This document shows positions 59,364-64,000 of a DNA stretch of 64,000 nt, piece by piece. The DNA comes from Kribbella antibiotica (GTDB lineage: Bacteria > Actinomycetota > Actinomycetes > Propionibacteriales > Kribbellaceae): the NCBI RefSeq assembly GCF_004349055.1, contig NZ_SMKX01000024.1:19887-83886 (forward strand). Direction: 5' to 3'. The notes under the pieces are model-generated. The model was not told the origin of the DNA. It ran no database searches and saw only the letters and a program-made list of their open reading frames with translations. Position 1 is the stretch's first letter. Every line of letters starts with the position of its first letter. Made by a program: the position numbers and the translations under genes.

Positions 59364-60788
59364 ATGACGTCGACCGCTCTCGATGGGCAGGCCCCGGTCG
59401 CCGCAGCGCCAGGCCGGCGCTACGGACTGGGCGCGATCCTGGCCGCAGTCGGAATCCCGACCTTCATGGTCACGCTGGACAACCTGGTCGTGACGAACGC
59501 GCTGCCGGTGATCAGGACCGAGCTCAATGCGTCCCTGACCGACCTGCAGTGGTTCGTGAATGCGTACACGCTGGCCTTCGCCGCGCTGCTGCTGACCGCG
59601 GCCGCGCTGGGCGACCGCCTTGGTCGGAGACGCCTCTTCCTGGCCGGCATCGCGCTGTTCACGCTCGCCTCCGCGGCCTGCGCACTGGTCACCGAGCCGT
59701 GGATGCTGATCGGCGCCCGTGCGATCCAAGGCGTCGGCGCCGCCGCGGTGATGCCGCTGGCGCTGACCCTGCTCGCCAGTGCGGTGCCCGAGCGGCAGCG
59801 CAGTGCTGCCATCGGTATCTGGGGTGGGATCTCCGGCCTCGGGGTTGCCGTTGGCCCGGTGGTTGGTGGAGCCGTGGTCGAAGGCCTCAACTGGCAGTGG
59901 ATCTTCTGGCTGAACGTGCCGATCGGCGTCGTCGCCATCGTGCTGGCTGCCCGGGTGCTCAAGGAGTCGCACGGGATTAAGCAGCGGCTCGACCTGCCTG
60001 GACTGGGCCTGGCGAGCGTGGGTGTGCTGGCGATCGTCTGGGGCGTCGTGAACGGCGCCGACGACGGTTGGACTTCAGGCGGCGTGCTGACCTCGTTGAT
60101 CGCCGGCGTGGTCTTGCTCGCCGCATTCATCGGCTGGGAACGCCGGACCGCTACGCCGATGCTGCCGCTGCGGCTGTACAAGATCCGCTCCTTCAGCGTG
60201 GTGAACGTCGTGTGGTTCACGTTCTCGCTCGGCGTCTTCGGATCGGTGTTCCTGCTGTCGCAGTTCTTCCAGGTCGTCCAGCACTACAGCCCGCTGGAGT
60301 CCGGCATCCGCACAATGCCGTGGACGATGGCGCCGATGGTGGTCGCGCCGATCGCCGGGCTGATCGTCGATCGGGTCGGACCGCGGGTGCTGGTCACGAC
60401 CGGTCAGGTGCTGCTGGTGATCGCGCTGTCCTGGATGGCGCTCGTCACCACCGCCGAGGTCACCTTCGGTCAGTTCCTCATCCCCTTCATCCTGGGCGGG
60501 ATCGGGATGGGACTCACGTTCGCGCCGCTGGCGGCCGTCATGATGACGGAGATGACCGATGCGGATCGCGGCGTCGCCTCCGGTGCCAACAGCACGATCC
60601 GCGAGATCGGCGTCGCGATGGGCATCGCCGTACTGGTCTCCGTCTTCGCCTCGGCCGGCTCGTACGAGACTCCGGACCTGTACGTCGACGGCCTGGTCCC
60701 GGCGGTCTGGACGGGAGCGGCTGTGGTCGCGGTCGGTGCGGCTGCCAGCCTGCTGCTCCCCGGCAAGCGCAAGGCTGTCCGTAGCTGA
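59364..60788 (+). CDS. MFS exporter, DHA2 (14-helix) type
   Basis: A 474-residue transporter. TM1 reads TLDNLVVTNALPVIRTEL, the TM2-3 loop LGDRLGRRRLF is motif A, and LNWQWIFWLNVPIG marks TM6, all as in EmrB/QacA-type drug:proton antiporters. ATG 59364 follows AGGAG at 6 bp. Its promoter carries the operator shared with the TetR gene, so it is probably induced by its own substrate. The nearby beta-helix gene is transcribed away and has its own LacI-like control. Confidence 0.92.
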   Translation: MTSTALDGQAPVAAAPGRRYGLGAILAAVGIPTFMVTLDNLVVTNALPVIRTELNASLTDLQWFVNAYTLAFAALLLTAAALGDRLGRRRLFLAGIALFTLASAACALVTEPWMLIGARAIQGVGAAAVMPLALTLLASAVPERQRSAAIGIWGGISGLGVAVGPVVGGAVVEGLNWQWIFWLNVPIGVVAIVLAARVLKESHGIKQRLDLPGLGLASVGVLAIVWGVVNGADDGWTSGGVLTSLIAGVVLLAAFIGWERRTATPMLPLRLYKIRSFSVVNVVWFTFSLGVFGSVFLLSQFFQVVQHYSPLESGIRTMPWTMAPMVVAPIAGLIVDRVGPRVLVTTGQVLLVIALSWMALVTTAEVTFGQFLIPFILGGIGMGLTFAPLAAVMMTEMTDADRGVASGANSTIREIGVAMGIAVLVSVFASAGSYETPDLYVDGLVPAVWTGAAVVAVGAAASLLLPGKRKAVRS

Positions 60789-60804
60789 CTCTAAGGTTGG
60801 CAGC

Positions 60805-61134
60805 GTGCTTGACGCTGACGACGTACGACGGATCGCGCTGTCTCTCCCGGAGACCCGGGAGAAGAAGCGGTGGGGGCACCCGACGTTCGATGTGGGTGGG
60901 CGGATGTTCGTGACGGTGCCGGACGACCAGACGTCGTTCGCGGTGCGGTGTCCCCGGCTGGAGCGGGACGAGCTGATCCTGGCCGAGCCGGACAAGTTCT
61001 GGGTGCCAAAGCATGAGGCGGGTTCGAACTGGGTTCGGGCCCGCCTCGCCCTGCTTGAGGATGACGCCGAGCTCCGCGACATCCTGCTCGATTCCTGGCG
61101 CCAGGTTGCTCCACCGGAACTTGATGCCGGTTAA
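60805..61134 (+). CDS. MmcQ/YjbR family protein
   Basis: A 109-residue protein with the YjbR signature: DDVRRIALSLPETREKKRWGHPTFDV, TSFAVRCPRLERDELI, and a Trp-Val segment NWVRARLALL. Members have a double-stranded-DNA-binding fold and unknown function. GTG 60805 is preceded by AAGG. It lies 16 bp after the exporter gene and may be cotranscribed by chance. Confidence 0.88.
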   Translation: MLDADDVRRIALSLPETREKKRWGHPTFDVGGRMFVTVPDDQTSFAVRCPRLERDELILAEPDKFWVPKHEAGSNWVRARLALLEDDAELRDILLDSWRQVAPPELDAG

Positions 61135-61181
61135 GGGAAAACTGCAGGATCGGGGTCCGGCTCCCAGGTAAGGTCGGGCAG

Positions 61182-62867
61182 GTGACTGACGCGACCGACA
61201 GCCCGATCGACAAGCTCTCCGAGAGTTATCTCGAGGAGTTCATCACCCTCAATCCGACCGAGGCGACGTTCTTCGGCGTCGAGGGCCACGAGCACGAGCT
61301 GCCGGACTACACCCCGGCCGGGTTCGACGCCGTACTGGAGCTGACCCGGCGGACGCTGGCGCAGGCCGCGGTGATCGAGCCGGCCAGCCCGCGCGAAGAG
61401 GTCGCCAAGGATGCGTTCGTCGAGCGGCTCGGCCTCGAGCGGGAGACCTACGAGGCGGGCGTTCCGCAGCACCAGCTGAACGCGATCTCGTCGGTCCCCG
61501 CGAATCTCCGGCAGGTTTTCGACCTGATGCCGACGGCAACCAACGACGACTGGGAGCGGATCGCGATCCGGCTCAACCTCGTCGGTACGGCGCTCGACGG
61601 GTACCGCGAGACGCTGCTCGACCAGGCTGGTCAGGGGCGGGTCTCGGCGCGGCGTCAGGTGCTCGACATCGCCGGCAAGATCGCCATTTGGACCGACCCG
61701 GCCGGTGACGACTTCTTCGGCGGTCTGGCCAACCAGGCGCCCGAGAGCCCGGTCAAGCCGAGTGTGGCGAGGGCCGCGGAGGCGGCGCGGAAGGCGTTCG
61801 CGGAGTTCGGCAGTTGGCTCACCGCCGAGGTGGCGCCGCGGGCGTCGGAGCGGGATGCGTGTGGCCGCGAGGTCTACCAGCTCGCCTCGCGGAACTTCCT
61901 CGGCGCGACCGTCGACCTCGACGAGACCTACGCCTGGGGCTGGCAGGAGCTGGCCCGCATCGAGGGCGAGATGGGGAAGATCGCGGCCGACCTGAACGGC
62001 GGCGACCGCAATATCCAGGCGACGGCAGCGCTGCTCGACGCGGACCCGGCCCGCAAGATCCACGGCAAGGAAGCGTTCCGGGACTGGATGCAGGAGATGT
62101 CCGACCAGGCCGTCTCGGAGCTGGCCGGCAAGCACTTCGACATCCCGGAGTCGATCCGCACCCTCGAGTGCATGATCGCACCGACCTCGGACGGGGCGAT
62201 CTACTACACCCAGCCGAGTGAGGACCTGACCACCCGGCCGGGCCGGATGTGGTGGGCGGTGCCGAACGGCGTCGAGGAGTTCGCAGGCTGGCGTGAGGTC
62301 ACCACCGTCTACCACGAAGGCGTCCCGGGTCATCACCTTCAGGTGGCGCAGACGATTCTGCGCACCGACCTGCTGAACCGCTGGCAGCGGATCGCCTGCT
62401 GGGTCTCCGGCCACGGCGAGGGCTGGGCGCTGTATGCCGAGCGCCTGATGGAGGAGCTGGGTTACCTCGAGGAGCCGGGCGCCCGCTTCGGCATGCTGGA
62501 CGCGCAGGGCTTCCGGGCCGCGCGCGTGATCGTCGACATCGGCATGCACCTCGAGCTGGAGGTCCCGCGCGACAACCCGTTCGGCTGGCGGCCGGGTGAG
62601 CGCTGGAACGCCGAGCTCGGGTTCGAGTTCCTGAAGGCGCACAGCGGGCTGGAGAGCGAGTTCCTCAAGGCCGAGCTGAATCGGTACCTCGGCTGGCCGG
62701 GGCAGGCCCCGTCGTACAAGGTGGGCGAGCGGTTCTGGCTGCAGGCGCGTGAGGAAGCCAAGCAGCGCAAGGGATCCGCGTTCGATCTGCGCCAGTTCCA
62801 CTCCGACGCGCTGAACCTCGGCTCGATCGGTCTCGACCCGCTGCGTCGCGCCCTGGCGAAGCTGTGA
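61182..62867 (+). CDS. DUF885 metallopeptidase-like protein
   Basis: A 561-residue protein of the DUF885 family, related to zinc metallopeptidases. The zinc motif is H378-E379-x4-H384-H385 (YHEGVPGHHLQ), followed by the conserved GEGWALYAERL containing a further Glu and EARFGMLD-like region. No signal peptide is visible, so it is probably intracellular. Specific peptides are unknown. GTG 61182 is used. Overlaps the following gene by 4 bases (GTGA). Confidence 0.9.
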   Translation: MTDATDSPIDKLSESYLEEFITLNPTEATFFGVEGHEHELPDYTPAGFDAVLELTRRTLAQAAVIEPASPREEVAKDAFVERLGLERETYEAGVPQHQLNAISSVPANLRQVFDLMPTATNDDWERIAIRLNLVGTALDGYRETLLDQAGQGRVSARRQVLDIAGKIAIWTDPAGDDFFGGLANQAPESPVKPSVARAAEAARKAFAEFGSWLTAEVAPRASERDACGREVYQLASRNFLGATVDLDETYAWGWQELARIEGEMGKIAADLNGGDRNIQATAALLDADPARKIHGKEAFRDWMQEMSDQAVSELAGKHFDIPESIRTLECMIAPTSDGAIYYTQPSEDLTTRPGRMWWAVPNGVEEFAGWREVTTVYHEGVPGHHLQVAQTILRTDLLNRWQRIACWVSGHGEGWALYAERLMEELGYLEEPGARFGMLDAQGFRAARVIVDIGMHLELEVPRDNPFGWRPGERWNAELGFEFLKAHSGLESEFLKAELNRYLGWPGQAPSYKVGERFWLQAREEAKQRKGSAFDLRQFHSDALNLGSIGLDPLRRALAKL

Positions 62868-64000
62868 GGTTCGTGCTCGCGTCGCAATCACCGGCGCGCC
62901 TGCAGACCCTCCGGAGCGCGGGGATCGAGCCGGAGGTCATCGTCTCCGGTGTCGACGAGGACAACATCACCGCCGACAGCCCGGGCGAGCTGGCCCGTCT
63001 GCTCGCTGTCATGAAGGCGCGCGCCGTGGTGGCCGAGCTCGACGATCACGCGACTGTGCTCGGCTGCGATTCGGTGCTGGAGATCGACGGCGTCGCCTAC
63101 GGCAAACCCGGTACGCCGGAGGTCGCGCGCGAGCGATGGCGCGCGATGCGCGGGAAGTCCGGCGTACTGCACACCGGGCACTGCCTTTTCGACACCAACT
63201 CCAAGCAGGAGCTGCGCGAACTGGCCTCCACCAAGGTCTATTTCGCCGACCTGACCGACGACGAGATCGACGCATACGTCGCCACCGGCGAACCGCTTGT
63301 CGTCGCGGGCTCCTTCACCGTCGACGGCATCGGTGGACCCTTCGTCACCGGTATCGAGGGTGACTATCACAACGTCGTCGGCCTCTCGCTGCCGTTGCTG
63401 CGCACCATGCTCGCCCAGGTCGGGATCGCCTGGCCGTCATTGTGGGCGCCGGTCAAGAATCGCGTTGATTACAACGAGTCCGAGGCCGCGCGGTACGACG
63501 ACAGCCGCGGTGGCGTGGAGCGCGCCCAAGCGGCTGCGCACGCGGTTCAGTCGCTGCTGCCGGAGGGCTCGCGGCGCGTGCTGGAGTTGGCAGTCGGTAC
63601 TGGCATCGTCAGCGCCGAGCTGGTTGCTCTAGGCAACCTCGTGCACGGGTTCGACCTCTCCACGGCGATGCTGCAGCACGCCAAGGTCCGCCTCCCCGGC
63701 CACGTCGCGGCCGCCGACGCAACCCGGCTCCCGGTCGCAGATCGCCGTACCGATGCTGTCATCGCGATCTGGCTCCTGCACCTGCTCGACGACAGCACCC
63801 CGATCCTGGCCGAGGTCGCCCGCGTCCTCCGCCCAGGCGGCGTCTTCCTCACCACCACCGAGAAGAACGACGCCACCCGCTACGCCGAAGGCCGCGAACC
63901 GAACTCGACCCGCGCCCCGGACGCGCTCACCCAACTAGTCGCCGAAGCCGCCGTCCACGGCCTGGTCCTCGACGGCGCAACAAGCTTCCCCGGCCCCACC
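62864..64000 (+). CDS. Maf-type nucleotide pyrophosphatase fused to a SAM methyltransferase, 3' truncated
   Basis: The frame is open from GTG 62864 to the last base (379 codons), so the gene continues beyond the window. Residues 1-190 are a Maf domain: LASQSPARLQTL, GCDSVLEIDG, YGKPGT, GKSGVLHTGH, GSFTVDGIGG. Residues about 200-379 form a class I methyltransferase: motif I LELAVGTGIVSAEL, GFDLSTAMLQHA, ADATRLPVA, VARVLRPGGVFL. No stop separates the two. Maf enzymes hydrolyse non-canonical nucleotides such as dTTP/UTP-like or modified ones. The fusion recalls human ASMTL, which joins Maf to a different methyltransferase; function of this form is unknown. Confidence 0.88.
   Translation, partial: MRFVLASQSPARLQTLRSAGIEPEVIVSGVDEDNITADSPGELARLLAVMKARAVVAELDDHATVLGCDSVLEIDGVAYGKPGTPEVARERWRAMRGKSGVLHTGHCLFDTNSKQELRELASTKVYFADLTDDEIDAYVATGEPLVVAGSFTVDGIGGPFVTGIEGDYHNVVGLSLPLLRTMLAQVGIAWPSLWAPVKNRVDYNESEAARYDDSRGGVERAQAAAHAVQSLLPEGSRRVLELAVGTGIVSAELVALGNLVHGFDLSTAMLQHAKVRLPGHVAAADATRLPVADRRTDAVIAIWLLHLLDDSTPILAEVARVLRPGGVFLTTTEKNDATRYAEGREPNSTRAPDALTQLVAEAAVHGLVLDGATSFPGPT

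Noticed and set aside
1..64000. CRISPR array, tRNA or rRNA genes, prophage or integrase
   Set aside because: None seen: no regularly spaced short repeats, no cloverleaf with CCA-like end noticed, and no recombinase or phage structural genes among the frames.

Overview
The window is chromosomal DNA of a high-GC actinomycete. Dense short-spaced operons, frequent GTG starts, ATGA/GTGA stop-start overlaps, a Zur-type box, a GlnR-like box and a mycothiol-type DinB/maleylpyruvate isomerase protein all point that way. The codon texture (very frequent GTAC/CGTAC) and the family content most resemble Kribbella or a close relative in the Propionibacteriales; this placement is by impression, not by search. 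I see no tRNA, rRNA, CRISPR array, intact insertion sequence or prophage.

Layout. 1-5.7 kb: a 5'-truncated SpoIID/LytB protein, a secreted GH76 mannanase with a LacI-like palindrome, a membrane cyclophilin, a small secreted protein and a class C beta-lactamase-fold hydrolase preceded by three copies of one palindrome. 5.8-8.1 kb: a biotin carboxylase/BCCP alpha subunit and an Lrp/AsnC regulator. 8.2-21.7 kb: two SMP-30 lactonase-like paralogues run by overlap into five tandem, translationally coupled XRE-HTH/NB-ARC/TPR STAND ATPases. This array is the most striking structure in the window. 21.6-26.3 kb: Nramp-like transporter, SRPBCC protein, YdeI/DUF1905 protein and MMPL transporter. 26.4-36.0 kb: a complete nitrate assimilation operon (narK, nitrate reductase, a flavoprotein fused to NirB, nirD, NnaR-type HemD/winged-helix regulator, CbiX-type chelatase) behind a GlnR-like box.

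36.0-40.8 kb: an ECF-type sigma factor with its CU044_5270-type partner, then two paralogous unknown proteins flanking a DUF6891-like protein. 40.8-44.1 kb: DHA2 MFS exporter, AraC regulator, NmrA-like reductase. 44.2-48.1 kb: MerR regulator divergent from an acyl-CoA dehydrogenase/acyl-CoA carboxylase beta/HpcH aldolase cluster. 48.1-52.5 kb: DinB-like protein, a Zur-box-preceded degenerate CobW protein, an XRE regulator and a streptogrisin-like protease with a P domain. 52.6-56.9 kb: DUF4129/MoxR/DUF58 envelope operon. 56.9-60.8 kb: TetR, a Tat-exported beta-helix protein and a DHA2 exporter; TetR and exporter share an operator-like sequence. 60.8-64 kb: YjbR protein, DUF885 metallopeptidase and a Maf-methyltransferase fusion that runs off the end.

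Working together: NarK brings in nitrate, the molybdoenzyme and NirB/NirD reduce it to ammonium, CbiX would serve siroheme for NirB, and NnaR with GlnR would control the set. The STAND array has no obvious effector enzyme of its own; its N-terminal HTH domains suggest DNA-binding signal-integration ATPases, and its linkage to two lactonase-like enzymes is the main contextual clue.
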